From positions 1 to 64,000 of the forward strand of contig NZ_FOCV01000026.1 of NCBI RefSeq assembly GCF_900110205.1: 64,000 nucleotides of DNA, given 5' to 3'. The notes beneath the pieces were generated by a model. It was not told the DNA's origin and made no database searches. It worked only from the letters and a program-made list of their open reading frames with translations. This document shows positions 56,402 through 64,000 of this stretch, piece by piece. A program made the position numbers and the translations under genes. The stretch's first letter is position 1, and each line of letters opens with the position of its first letter. Source of the DNA: Rhizobium tibeticum. GTDB lineage: Bacteria > Pseudomonadota > Alphaproteobacteria > Rhizobiales > Rhizobiaceae.

Positions 56402-59400
56402 ATGAACGGATCGCGATCAAATTCCCCACGGCATTCCGACAGGGCGTCGCTCGATGCGCTGAACCGCACCATCGAAGGTCTGGAGGCGAGGATCGAGGGG
56501 CTGATCGGCACTGGTGCCCGCGACCAGCGCCAGCGCCCCCCGGCGCCGGAGCGCGAGAGTTACGCTGATCCTTATGCCGCCCGCGCACCTCATGCCGCCG
56601 AAGCGCGGCCGGATCCCTTCGCTGAAATTCGCCAGCGCCAGCGCATTCTGGAGGCGAGCCGCGAACGCCCGCCGATGCGCGAGCCCGCATCCTACACGCG
56701 CGAGCAGCCAGCCTCTTCGCGTGCGCCGCTCCAGGTTGGCGAACACGCGCCGCGTTCCGCCGCTCCCCAGCCGGCCGCGCCCCAACCGGCCTACCGCGTT
56801 GCTGAAGACACCATGACCGAGATCGCGCAGGCGCTCGTCAATCTTCGCCAGGACCTGAAGCGCGACATCTCTGATGGCGTGACGCGCGAAATGAATGCGC
56901 TGCGCGAAGAGATTCGCAGCATCAAGGTCGGGGCGGAAGACCGCCGCTTCGCCGATGACATCCGCGCCGACATGAGCCGCCTTGCGAGTAGCATCGATCA
57001 GCTTGCCGGTCACTCCAATGTGCCTGAGGCGCAAGGGTTGCGCGGCGAATTCGAAGAGCTGCGCTCGCTGATGGACGGGCTCGCGCGCGAAGATTCAATT
57101 CGTCACATGGAGACCCGCTGGGACGGTTTCGAGCACCAGCTGCATTCACTCGACACGGCCGGCCTGCAGGAAGAACTCGTGGCGTTTGCCTACCGGCTCG
57201 ACGACATCAAGCGCCATATCGGCGGCATGGGCGAAAGCCCGGCCGTGCGGGCGCTGGAAGACAAGCTTATCTCCATCGCGACGGCGATGGAGCAGTTCGG
57301 CAGCATGATCCAGCCGCACGACCGAGCGATGGCCGAGCAGTTTGCGGCGATGGATAGCCGCCTCGACGAAATCAGCCGCGCAATAGCGGCAACCGGTCGC
57401 ACCGCCGCCAGCGGCGATCCGGCCATGATGCATCGCCTCGAAGGCCGCCTCAACGCCCTGGGCGAACAGATCGATATGATGGGCCACAGCGTCGCGAGCC
57501 GCGCGGCGCCGGCCGATGGCCTGGCGGACCGCCTTGAAACCCTGACGCTGCGCGTCGAGGAACTCGCCAATGCCGAGGCCACCTCGCGCCTCGACGAGCG
57601 CCTGGAGCACCTGTCCTATCTACTCGAGCGGAGCCACAAGGCTGCGCCGCAGCCGGAGTTGACGGGCGCGCTTGCCGACATCTCGCGCAAGATCGATGCG
57701 CTCGAGGTCGGCTCGGTCAACGACGCACTCGCGCAGCGCCTTGACTATCTGGCGCGCCGCATCGACGAGATGGATTTCCAGCCGCTTCAGCCCGTCGCCG
57801 CTCCCGTGGACGATAGCGCCTTCCGCCGCATCGAAAATCGGCTCGGCGATATCGTCGCGCGCCTGGAGGAAAGCACCGCCGCACCGGCGGCCGATCCATA
57901 TGCGCTGAAGAACCTCGAAGACCAGATCGCAAACCTGTCGGCGCTGATGAGCGAACCGCGGCCCGCGGCCGAGCTGCCGGCGGAGTTCGACCGCCGCATG
58001 GGCGCGATCGAAGACTACATGGCAACCAGCGACGAATATATCATCGAGGCTGCCCGCCAGGCGGCCGAAGCGGTGGTGGAGGCCTATGCGAGAAGCGGCG
58101 CTCTGCAGGGCGGTGCGCCGGCTGCGGCGGATATGTCGGCGCTCAATGCGCTTGCCGAAGACTTGCGCCAGCTCGAGGACCTCAGCCGCAGCAGCGACGA
58201 GCGCACACACAGGACCTTTCAGGCCCTGCACGAAACGCTTGTCCAGATCGCCGAGCGGTTGGACACTATGGAAGACCGCGCTGTCGCAAGGCCGGCCTCT
58301 CGGATGCCGGCCGCCGATGTCGAATTCGCAGTCGATACCTATGCGATGATGCAGGCCGGCGCCGACGATGCGCAGAAGCCGGCGGTGTTCGGAACCCGCG
58401 CCCCGGCGAGCCGTCAGCTCGAGGTCGCCGAAGAGGCGCCCGCCGTGCCGGTCATGGCCGCAACCGATACCAGTGCGATCGCGATCGAGGCCGCGACGAA
58501 GCCGGCATCTTCTGCAGGTCCCTCGAAGGGCAGCCTGCTTGCCGGCCTCGGCAAGCGTCTGCTGCCGAGCAAGAAGGCAAAGGTTCAGACCGCCGCCGCT
58601 GAACGCACGCTTATTGATCCTGCTCCTTCCATCGATCCCGTCGACGTGATGCCGCCAGAAGCCGCCAATGAGCCGCTCGAGCCAGGCTCGGGTGCGCCGG
58701 ACATCAAGAAGATCCTGGAGCGTGTGCGTGCCAGCCAGAACGCTGTGCGGACGAACGTCAAGCCGGCGACCGAAAACGAGCGCGCCGACTACATTGCTGC
58801 TGCCCGCCGCGCCGCACAAGCCGCGGCGCTGGAAACCGAACCGAGCGCAAAGTCGCAGCCCGTCAAGGCCGAGAAGAAGGCAAAGGACAAGGATGCGGTG
58901 AAGGGTAGTGCTTTCTCGCGCTTCCGCCGTCCGATCCTGCTTGCCGTCGGTGCCGTGCTGCTGGCGATCATGGCGTTCCCGCTTGCCCGCACGCTGACAA
59001 GCGGCCAACCGGCGCCGTCCGCCGAAGTTGCGGTACTGACGGATGCGTCCAGCAATGCCCTGCCGCCCGACAGCGAAACGGCACCGGACCAGGCCGAAGC
59101 GAACGCTCCGGAAGTCCCGGCCGCAAAAGCCCCGCTCGCGCCGCTTGCAAGCGCCGATCCGATACCCGCGCCGGCAGAACCCGACCACTTGACGGCAACC
59201 GCGCCACTGAATGGCGATGCGGCCGCCCCGCTCGCGCCGTCCGGCACCTCGCAGGACGCATCCGGCTTCGTCGCCAAGGATATGGCTCCGGTGACCGCCG
59301 CCATGGCTACCGCGCCCGCCGCCCCGGCCACGGAAACAGCAGGTATTGCCATTCCCGATGTCGTGCAGCCGAAGTCGCTTGCCGATGCCGCCAAGAGCGG

Positions 59401-60220
59401 CGATGCGTTGGCGCTCTTTGAGATCGGCGCTCGCTATAGCGAAGGCCGCGCCGGCATCACCGTCGATCCAAAGGAGGCGGTAAGCTGGTATCAGCTCGCT
59501 GCGGATAAGGGCTTCGCGCCGGCCGAATACCGTCTCGGCAACATTTACGAGAAGGGCACGGGTATCGATCGCGATATCGCAAAGGCGAGGCAGTATTACG
59601 AGCAGGCGGCAAACCAGGGCAACGCCAGCGCGATGCACAATCTCGCCGTGCTGTACGCCTCCGGCGCGCTTGGCCAGCAGGACTACAAGGCGGCTGCAGA
59701 CTGGTTCGTCAAGGCGGCCAATCTCGGCATCACCGACAGCCAGTTCAATCTGGCGATCCTTTGCGCCCGCGGCAATGGCGTCGCGCAGGATCTGACTGAG
59801 TCCTACAAGTGGTTCGCGATTGCCGCCAAGGGCGGTGACAAGGACGCGTCACAGAAGCGTGACGAGGTCGCCAACGCCATGAAGCCGGATCAGTTGCAGA
59901 CGGCGCGCGCCAAGGCCGATCTCTGGAAGGCTGCACCGCTCGATAGCAAGGCGAATGGCGTGGACGTCCCCGATGAATGGGTCGGCAATGCCACCAAGAC
60001 CTCGACCGTCGACATGAAGAAGGCGATCCGCAACATCCAGGCGATCCTCAACAACAACGGCTTCGACGCCGGCCAGCCGGACGGCGAGATGGGCGCGAAG
60101 ACCGTCGCGGCGATCAAGACCTTCCAGAAGTCGATCGGCCAGGAGCCCAGCGGCAAGATCAACGACGTTACGGTGAAGGCGCTGCTGGAGCGCAACAAGG
60201 GCCCTGCCACCAAGGTCTGA
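56402..60220 (+). CDS. podJ: PodJ-like polar organelle development / localisation factor
   Basis: A 1272-residue scaffold protein. The N-terminal 800 residues are charged and heptad-rich (long coiled-coil regions, for example LVNLRQDLKRDISDGVTREMNALREEIRSI). One membrane helix lies near 843-865 (RPILLAVGAVLLAIMAFPLAR). A proline/alanine-rich periplasmic linker follows, then SEL1-type repeats (about 1000-1160; DALALFEIGARYSEGRAG, PAEYRLGNIYEKGTG, SAMHNLAVLYASG, DSQFNLAILCARGNG) and a C-terminal peptidoglycan-binding domain (about 1203-1265; IQAILNNNGFDAGQPDGEMG). This order matches PodJ of Caulobacter and rhizobia (Agrobacterium), which places polar and division-related factors. Confidence 0.87.
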   Translation: MNGSRSNSPRHSDRASLDALNRTIEGLEARIEGLIGTGARDQRQRPPAPERESYADPYAARAPHAAEARPDPFAEIRQRQRILEASRERPPMREPASYTREQPASSRAPLQVGEHAPRSAAPQPAAPQPAYRVAEDTMTEIAQALVNLRQDLKRDISDGVTREMNALREEIRSIKVGAEDRRFADDIRADMSRLASSIDQLAGHSNVPEAQGLRGEFEELRSLMDGLAREDSIRHMETRWDGFEHQLHSLDTAGLQEELVAFAYRLDDIKRHIGGMGESPAVRALEDKLISIATAMEQFGSMIQPHDRAMAEQFAAMDSRLDEISRAIAATGRTAASGDPAMMHRLEGRLNALGEQIDMMGHSVASRAAPADGLADRLETLTLRVEELANAEATSRLDERLEHLSYLLERSHKAAPQPELTGALADISRKIDALEVGSVNDALAQRLDYLARRIDEMDFQPLQPVAAPVDDSAFRRIENRLGDIVARLEESTAAPAADPYALKNLEDQIANLSALMSEPRPAAELPAEFDRRMGAIEDYMATSDEYIIEAARQAAEAVVEAYARSGALQGGAPAAADMSALNALAEDLRQLEDLSRSSDERTHRTFQALHETLVQIAERLDTMEDRAVARPASRMPAADVEFAVDTYAMMQAGADDAQKPAVFGTRAPASRQLEVAEEAPAVPVMAATDTSAIAIEAATKPASSAGPSKGSLLAGLGKRLLPSKKAKVQTAAAERTLIDPAPSIDPVDVMPPEAANEPLEPGSGAPDIKKILERVRASQNAVRTNVKPATENERADYIAAARRAAQAAALETEPSAKSQPVKAEKKAKDKDAVKGSAFSRFRRPILLAVGAVLLAIMAFPLARTLTSGQPAPSAEVAVLTDASSNALPPDSETAPDQAEANAPEVPAAKAPLAPLASADPIPAPAEPDHLTATAPLNGDAAAPLAPSGTSQDASGFVAKDMAPVTAAMATAPAAPATETAGIAIPDVVQPKSLADAAKSGDALALFEIGARYSEGRAGITVDPKEAVSWYQLAADKGFAPAEYRLGNIYEKGTGIDRDIAKARQYYEQAANQGNASAMHNLAVLYASGALGQQDYKAAADWFVKAANLGITDSQFNLAILCARGNGVAQDLTESYKWFAIAAKGGDKDASQKRDEVANAMKPDQLQTARAKADLWKAAPLDSKANGVDVPDEWVGNATKTSTVDMKKAIRNIQAILNNNGFDAGQPDGEMGAKTVAAIKTFQKSIGQEPSGKINDVTVKALLERNKGPATKV

Positions 60221-60509
60221 CCAGAGCCTGTTGCCATCTCCCATGCAGCGCGTGGGGATCGATGTGACAGTCCTGCAGGGGTCCGTCGGATGCCTCTTGA
60301 GGCAGCGTAAGCGGCCGAAAGCTCGCCTCTCCCGCGCGCGGGACTGAACGCGCGGGACTCAAGCAGAATAAATTTCGCACCGCGCGGGTGTTTTTCCGAA
60401 AATGCTATTTGCAAAATATTGCAACTATGATTCTTCTTGCTGCGTGAGTGCCCTGCGTGTCGTGATTCGTGAATGTCTTTGATGCTGAATGATTTGGCGG
60501 AGATTCCGA

Positions 60510-60725
60510 ATGATAGGTCTTGATATTGAGAGTTGGGCGCTGACGCGAGCGCACCATATAGTCCTCAATGAGGGATTGAATCTTGCGAAGGCGGCGCAGG
60601 ATCTGGATCGAAAGCGGTCGCGCACATTGGTTTACGAGCTTCAGAAAGTCATAGCCGCCGCCATCCTTGAAGCGCATGCAGCCTCGATGAACGCCGGCAG
60701 CCTTCAGGCCGGCCAGGAGACCTAG
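60510..60725 (+). CDS. small hypothetical protein
   Basis: A 71-residue protein starting ATG 60510 behind GGAGAT (MIGLDIESWALTRAHHIVLNEG). It is mostly helical with a charged middle (KAAQDLDRKRSRTLVYELQKVIAAAILEAHAAS). An ATG 21 bp upstream is the alternative start. There is no known domain. It lies between podJ and the MarR gene and may have a promoter of its own in the AT-rich stretch at 60380-60500. Reality is likely but not certain. Confidence 0.5.
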   Translation: MIGLDIESWALTRAHHIVLNEGLNLAKAAQDLDRKRSRTLVYELQKVIAAAILEAHAASMNAGSLQAGQET

Positions 60726-60816
60726 TTCACAGGGATAAACCCGGCGACTGCTCGCGTCTTTTCCAGCAGATCTGCATAGGCAAATTGCTTCAGGCCGATT
60801 GGACGGTATAGCGGGC

Positions 60817-61317
60817 CTATGCCTTGCCGGTTTCCGCATCGAGGGTTTCGATCAGTCGGGTCATCACGCCTCGGGCTGCCTCGAGCTCCGCGGGGGTGAA
60901 AGACTGTCCGAGCCTGTCGGCCCAGTCTGCCTGCGCCGCCTCGATCGCGGCGAGGCGGGCATCGCCCTCATTCGTCAATTTCACCAGCTTGGCGCGCCGA
61001 TGCTGCGGATTGTCGACGTAGCTGATCAGCCTGTCAGCCTCCAGCGTATCCGCCAGCCGTTGCACGCCCTGCCGGGCAACCCCAAGTAGCCGGGCGATCT
61101 GTGCGACGGAATGCGTTCCGCTTTGAGCACCCGCAAGCACCTGCCAGCGGGCGCTCGTCTGCCCGGCCGGCCTCGCCAAGTCGTCGCCGGCAGCGGTCAG
61201 CCGGCCGGCGAGCCGCAATGCGGTGATGGCGAACAGCGAGAAGGCATCGCCTTTGGCGCTCCGCTTCGGGCGATTTCGGTTGACAACATGTTGTCGCTTA
61301 TGTATTTCGTCAAGCAT
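60817..61317 (-). CDS. MarR-family transcriptional regulator
   Basis: A 166-residue winged-helix regulator: LAGAQSGTHSVAQIARLLGVARQGVQRLADTLEADRLISYVDNPQHRRAKLVKLTNEGDARLAAIEAAQADWADRLG. The DNRSRAK-like wing (DNPQHRRAK) is characteristic of MarR. The first 25 residues from the ATG at 61317 lie across a near-perfect operator palindrome, so a later start inside is possible. It is divergent from a GFA-family gene; the two probably form a regulator-target pair, with both palindromes between or around the starts. Confidence 0.9.
   Translation of the reverse strand: MLDEIHKRQHVVNRNRPKRSAKGDAFSLFAITALRLAGRLTAAGDDLARPAGQTSARWQVLAGAQSGTHSVAQIARLLGVARQGVQRLADTLEADRLISYVDNPQHRRAKLVKLTNEGDARLAAIEAAQADWADRLGQSFTPAELEAARGVMTRLIETLDAETGKA
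61282..61295. promoter_or_regulatory. palindrome, MarR operator site 1
   Basis: GACAACATGTTGTC is a perfect 14-bp palindrome in the 5' region of the MarR gene. A close relative, TGACAACATATTGTCA, lies 22 bp away. Confidence 0.65.
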
Positions 61318-61332
61318 GACAACATATTGTCA
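61317..61332. promoter_or_regulatory. palindrome, MarR operator site 2
   Basis: TGACAACATATTGTCA (arms TGACAA and TTGTCA) overlaps the first base of the MarR start codon on the left and precedes the GFA gene on the right. It shares TTGTC/GACAA arms with site 1 at about 35-bp centre spacing (three to four helical turns), as expected for a dimeric regulator. Confidence 0.65.
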
Positions 61333-61372
61333 TAGTCGAGCAGCCTTGCAAAGAGCTGGAGGAGGAATTTCC

Positions 61373-61777
61373 ATGAAGAAAACCTACACGGGCAGCTGCC
61401 ATTGCGGCAAAATCCGCTACGAGGTCGATGCCGATCTCCAAGCGGGCACCGGCCGCTGCAATTGCTCGGTCTGCGGCAAGCGGCGCTATTGGGGCGCAAT
61501 CGTGAAACCCGAAGACTTTCGCCTGCTGTGCGAGGAGACGGCGGCGGGCGACTATCAATTCGCATCGATGAGCGGCCATCACCGCTTCTGCACGACGTGC
61601 GGCCTGCATGCCTACGGGCACGGGCATATTCCCGAGATCGGCGGCGACTACTTTTCGATCAATATCGCTTGCCTCGACGACATATCGCCGGAGGAGCTGG
61701 CCGCGCTGCCCATCCGCTACATGGATGGGCGTCACGACAACTGGTGGAACGAGCCGGCGGTGACGAGCTACCTCTAG
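61373..61777 (+). CDS. GFA-family (glutathione-dependent formaldehyde-activating) protein
   Basis: A 134-residue protein, ATG 61373 behind GGAGGAGG. It has the GFA zinc-site pattern: GSCHCGKIRYEVD, RCNCSVCGKR, and FCTTCGLHAYGHG. The cysteines CHC, CxxC and CTTC make two metal sites. Members include the glutathione-formaldehyde adduct-forming Gfa, although most members have no proven reaction. It is divergent from the MarR regulator and probably its target. The stop overlaps the convergent MFS stop by 4 bp. Confidence 0.92.
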   Translation: MKKTYTGSCHCGKIRYEVDADLQAGTGRCNCSVCGKRRYWGAIVKPEDFRLLCEETAAGDYQFASMSGHHRFCTTCGLHAYGHGHIPEIGGDYFSINIACLDDISPEELAALPIRYMDGRHDNWWNEPAVTSYL

Positions 61778-62979
61778 CCGCAGGCCGGCAGTCTCGCAGC
61801 CCTGCTGCGCTCGGCGCGGAGACCGAGCAGCCCGGCGCCGGTCACCAGAATGATCGCCGTTGCATAGAGGTCGGTGGTCAGTTGGTAGCCAAGCGATTTG
61901 ACCAGGAAGCCGGCGAGGATGGCTGGGAGGCTGAAAGCCAGATAGCTCTGGATATAAAAAGCGGACAACAGACCGGCGCGCTCGTCGGCCTTGGCGAGCG
62001 GCATGATCGTGCCGATTGAACCAAGGAAGTTTGTTCCGAACCCGGCTCCCGTCAGGAATGTGCCGATCAGCAGCAACGGCACGGCGCCGAGGTGGACGCC
62101 GCCGACCACTGTCAGAATGCCAAGCGTGGTCGCGGCTGTGCCGAAACCGAGGTTGGCCGTGCCGGACTTGCTGCGCCTGAGATAGACAGCAACCGCCCCG
62201 GACACCATCAGCGCTGTCACGATCGCCCCGCCCGTCAGTGGGGCCTGGCTGCCCGTCGTGCTGGCGACCAGCGAAGGAACCAGGGAGAGGTAGAAGCCGC
62301 CGAGCGTCCAATTGCCGATGTTGATCGGCGTCACCAAGGCGAGCGGGCGCTTGACCTGCGGCGGAATCGAGATCGTCGGCTTCAGAGAGTTCCAGAATCC
62401 CGGCCGCCGGCCACCGGTCTCGCTCGTCGCCCAGATGGCGCCGGCCTGTCCGACGAAGGCAGCGAGCAGGATGGCGTAGACGAGGTGAAGCGGGAAAGGT
62501 CCGTATTGGATCAAGGCGCTGGTGCCGATGGCGCCAACGGCCATGCCGGAGAGCGGCGCGATGGAGTTGACGAGCTGTCCCTTCGCCCGGTCGATGTCCA
62601 CAAGTGCCGCGCCGATCGAAGCGCCGGCGATGCCCGTTGCCAGGCCCTGCACGATCCGCGCTGCAATCAACCAGCCGGGGCCGCTGGCAACGACGAACAG
62701 CGCCATGGCGATGATTTCCAAAACGAGCGCGGTGAAGATTACCGGCTTGCGGCCAAGGTGGTCGGAGATCGAGCCGGCAATCAGCAGCGCCACAAGAAGA
62801 GCGAAGGCATAGACCGCGAAGATCACCGTGATCAGCACCGGAGAAAGGGCGAGGTTTTCTTGATAGATCCGGTAGAGCGGCGTAGGTGCTGCCGAAGCGC
62901 CGAAGAAGGTCGCCAGCGTGATCGCGTGGAAAGGGATCGGATTGCGCGAGGTCGTTGTGGAATTGGCGGCGCGGAACAT
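61774..62979 (-). CDS. MFS-family transporter
   Basis: A 401-residue, twelve-helix major facilitator protein: ALLIAGSISDHLGRKPVIFTALVLEIIAMALFVVAS carries the family's loop 2-3 signature (D-x-x-GR-(K/R)). ARIVQGLATGIAGASIGAALVDI follows and a repeated half begins around residue 200. It is probably a drug or metabolite exporter. The gene is divergent from a TetR regulator (134 bp between starts) with a palindrome between them, a usual efflux pump arrangement. The 3' end meets the GFA stop convergently. Confidence 0.92.
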   Translation of the reverse strand: MFRAANSTTTSRNPIPFHAITLATFFGASAAPTPLYRIYQENLALSPVLITVIFAVYAFALLVALLIAGSISDHLGRKPVIFTALVLEIIAMALFVVASGPGWLIAARIVQGLATGIAGASIGAALVDIDRAKGQLVNSIAPLSGMAVGAIGTSALIQYGPFPLHLVYAILLAAFVGQAGAIWATSETGGRRPGFWNSLKPTISIPPQVKRPLALVTPINIGNWTLGGFYLSLVPSLVASTTGSQAPLTGGAIVTALMVSGAVAVYLRRSKSGTANLGFGTAATTLGILTVVGGVHLGAVPLLLIGTFLTGAGFGTNFLGSIGTIMPLAKADERAGLLSAFYIQSYLAFSLPAILAGFLVKSLGYQLTTDLYATAIILVTGAGLLGLRAERSRAARLPACG

Positions 62980-63039
62980 ATTTAAGCCTCTTAAAGCTAA
63001 TTCGTTGCGTTAGCCATGTAGGTCGATCCGACGCTAAAA

Positions 63040-63052
63040 GCAAATAATTTGC
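63040..63052. promoter_or_regulatory. candidate TetR operator
   Basis: GCAAAT (63040-63045) and ATTTGC (63047-63052) form a perfect 13-bp palindrome around one A, between the divergent MFS and TetR genes. The AT-rich surroundings fit the two overlapping promoters it would repress. Confidence 0.6.
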
Positions 63053-63113
63053 ATTAAAGGATCGGTCAAAGATTCTGAACCATGCGCCGGGACGGGAAGA
63101 CAGGACGTTAGAA

Positions 63114-63713
63114 ATGGCAGCAAAGGAAAATCTCCGACCGGGTGGTCGCAGTGCCAGGGTGCAGGCTTCGGTGCACCAGGCGGTGCGCGCGCTGCTTGCA
63201 GGCATGGACCGTGCCGATGTCACGATCCCACTGATTGCCGCGAAGGCCGGCGTCACCCCATCGACGATCTACCGTCGCTGGGGTGACCTGCAGGAGTTGC
63301 TGGCGGACGTCGCGGTCGAGCGCCTGCGCCCCGATATGCAGCCGATCGACAGCGGCAGCGGCAGGGGAGACCTGGAAGCCTGGGCGGAGCAATTTGCCGA
63401 GGAGATGTCCTCCGGCGTCGGACGCGAGATGATCCGCGACGTGCTGGCCGCGCAAGACAATGCCAACGCCTGCAAGTGCTGTGCTTTCACCCGCGAGCAG
63501 ATGGAACTGCTGAGCGAGCGGGCGCTTGCACGCGGCGAGCCCTTTCCGCCGGTCGATGCGGTGATGGATCAGGTTGTTGCGCCGATTATCTACCGAATTC
63601 TATTCGGCGATGTGCCGAGCGCAGAACGGGTGCGCAGCCTCGTGGCCGACGTGATGACGAAGGACATGGACGTCACTCAGCCGCCGCGCGCTTCTGCGCA
63701 GAAATCTGCGTGA
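63114..63713 (+). CDS. TetR-family transcriptional regulator
   Basis: A 199-residue TetR/AcrR-type regulator. The DNA-binding helix-turn-helix is near residues 32-55: DVTIPLIAAKAGVTPSTIYRRWGDLQELLADVA. The ligand domain (about 70-185) has a cysteine cluster (NACKCCAF) that might sense thiol-reactive compounds. It is divergent from the MFS exporter, which it likely represses through the palindrome between them. The last 41 bp overlap the convergent response-regulator gene. Confidence 0.9.
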   Translation: MAAKENLRPGGRSARVQASVHQAVRALLAGMDRADVTIPLIAAKAGVTPSTIYRRWGDLQELLADVAVERLRPDMQPIDSGSGRGDLEAWAEQFAEEMSSGVGREMIRDVLAAQDNANACKCCAFTREQMELLSERALARGEPFPPVDAVMDQVVAPIIYRILFGDVPSAERVRSLVADVMTKDMDVTQPPRASAQKSA

Positions 63714-64000
63714 TATAGGCCCTCAGCGCTGCCGGACGCACCGGCTTGTGCTGGATGCCGATGCCGTGCCGCTCCGCTTCGGCGCGAACCTCGGGCGTGC
63801 GGTCTGCAGTAACGATAAGAGCCGGGATAAACGCAGTGAACCGTTCCCTGAGTGTGACGATGGCCGAAATGCCGGTGCCGTCGCCAAGGTGATAATCGGC
63901 GATAATCACGTCGGGCGGTACCTGGCGCGCATCGACTGCACGGACCGCCCCTAGCGAGTCCAGGCATCGCACTTCGCAGCCCCAGCCGCTGATCAGCAGT
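63673..64000 (-). CDS. response-regulator receiver domain, C-terminal part (gene continues beyond window)
   Basis: Reading leftward from the window edge: LLISGWGCEVRCLDSLGAVRAVDARQ, VPPDVIIADYHLGDGTG with the phospho-acceptor aspartate in IADYHL, then FIPALIVTADRTPEVRAEAERHGIGIQHKPVRPAALRAYI with the conserved threonine and KPV. The protein ends at 63673 right after the receiver domain. This C-terminal placement and composition suggest a hybrid histidine kinase with the kinase part beyond position 64000. Partial at its 5' end. Confidence 0.85.
   Translation of the reverse strand, partial: LLISGWGCEVRCLDSLGAVRAVDARQVPPDVIIADYHLGDGTGISAIVTLRERFTAFIPALIVTADRTPEVRAEAERHGIGIQHKPVRPAALRAYITQISAQKRAAAE

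Noticed and set aside
57620..59638. 672-codon open frame on the minus strand
   Set aside because: Antisense of podJ; arginine- and cysteine-rich composition without domains or a ribosome-binding site.
61310..63256. 648-codon open frame on the minus strand
   Set aside because: Overlaps the GFA gene (antisense) and the MFS transporter gene (same strand, other frame), both clear families, and has no family features itself.

Overview
The window reads as chromosome of an alphaproteobacterium of the order Hyphomicrobiales (Rhizobiales), most likely family Rhizobiaceae. The signs are high-GC genes with short intergenic spaces, a PodJ-type polarity protein (coiled coil, one membrane helix, SEL1 repeats, peptidoglycan-binding end), a cyclic-nucleotide-gated channel very like MlotiK1 of Mesorhizobium, a chemoreceptor ending in a CheR/CheB-type docking pentapeptide, and small families typical of the order (DUF6460, TIGR02186 beside TauE/SafE). 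I cannot fix the genus.

Positions 1 to about 12,460 are an accessory island. From the left it holds a C-terminal gene fragment, a small hypothetical gene, a stand-alone LigD-type ATP-dependent DNA ligase, then a tight AT-richer minus-strand operon of three genes: a protein with a PD-(D/E)XK nuclease signature followed by two small proteins that are clearly paralogues of each other. A membrane-anchored protein with a winged-helix-like tail and a complete MmeI-type (Type IIL) restriction-modification enzyme follow on the plus strand. At 8,684-8,731 and again at 12,414-12,458 lie 3' fragments of a tRNA-Gly(CCC) gene, each preceded by the same roughly 85-bp segment. I read these as attachment-site scars of two related elements integrated in tandem, with the intact tRNA expected left of the window. 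Between them are a thioredoxin-fold protein, an ABC substrate-binding protein without its transporter, and an IS91-family transposase fragment. The three-gene nuclease cassette inside this island is my best candidate for an undescribed (anti-phage) system.

From 12,594 onward the sequence is ordinary chromosomal backbone: CsbD stress protein, two glycosyltransferases, a chemoreceptor, amino-acid-type binding proteins, TerB, an S24 repressor with a degenerate nuclease-fold protein, a LuxR-type response regulator, pyrD, a MATE exporter, a TPR-methyltransferase, YitT, a carboxymuconolactone-decarboxylase-like protein with an Rrf2 regulator, and a binding protein followed by a D-amino-acid-dehydrogenase-like flavoenzyme. 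Next come the ligase-associated helicase Lhr and its partner nuclease PdeM, a transglycosylase-like lipoprotein, the MlotiK1-like channel, a divergent HxlR/RibD pair, TauE plus TIGR02186, TerC and an ABC-F ATPase.

The region 46.5-52 kb is a fatty-acid beta-oxidation operon (acyl-CoA dehydrogenase, thiolase, small membrane protein, multifunctional hydratase/dehydrogenase) preceded by a 9-bp-arm palindrome that is a likely operator. It is followed by a PLP sulfur-amino-acid enzyme divergent from an Lrp regulator, an SDR, podJ, and two regulator/target pairs (MarR beside GFA; TetR divergent from MFS) with visible palindromes. The window ends inside a response-regulator receiver domain. Three decayed genes lie in the backbone: a membrane glycosyltransferase (17.6-18.3 kb), the tail of an alpha/beta hydrolase (37.7-38.05 kb) and a DUF1254/DUF1214 protein (44.5-45.1 kb).
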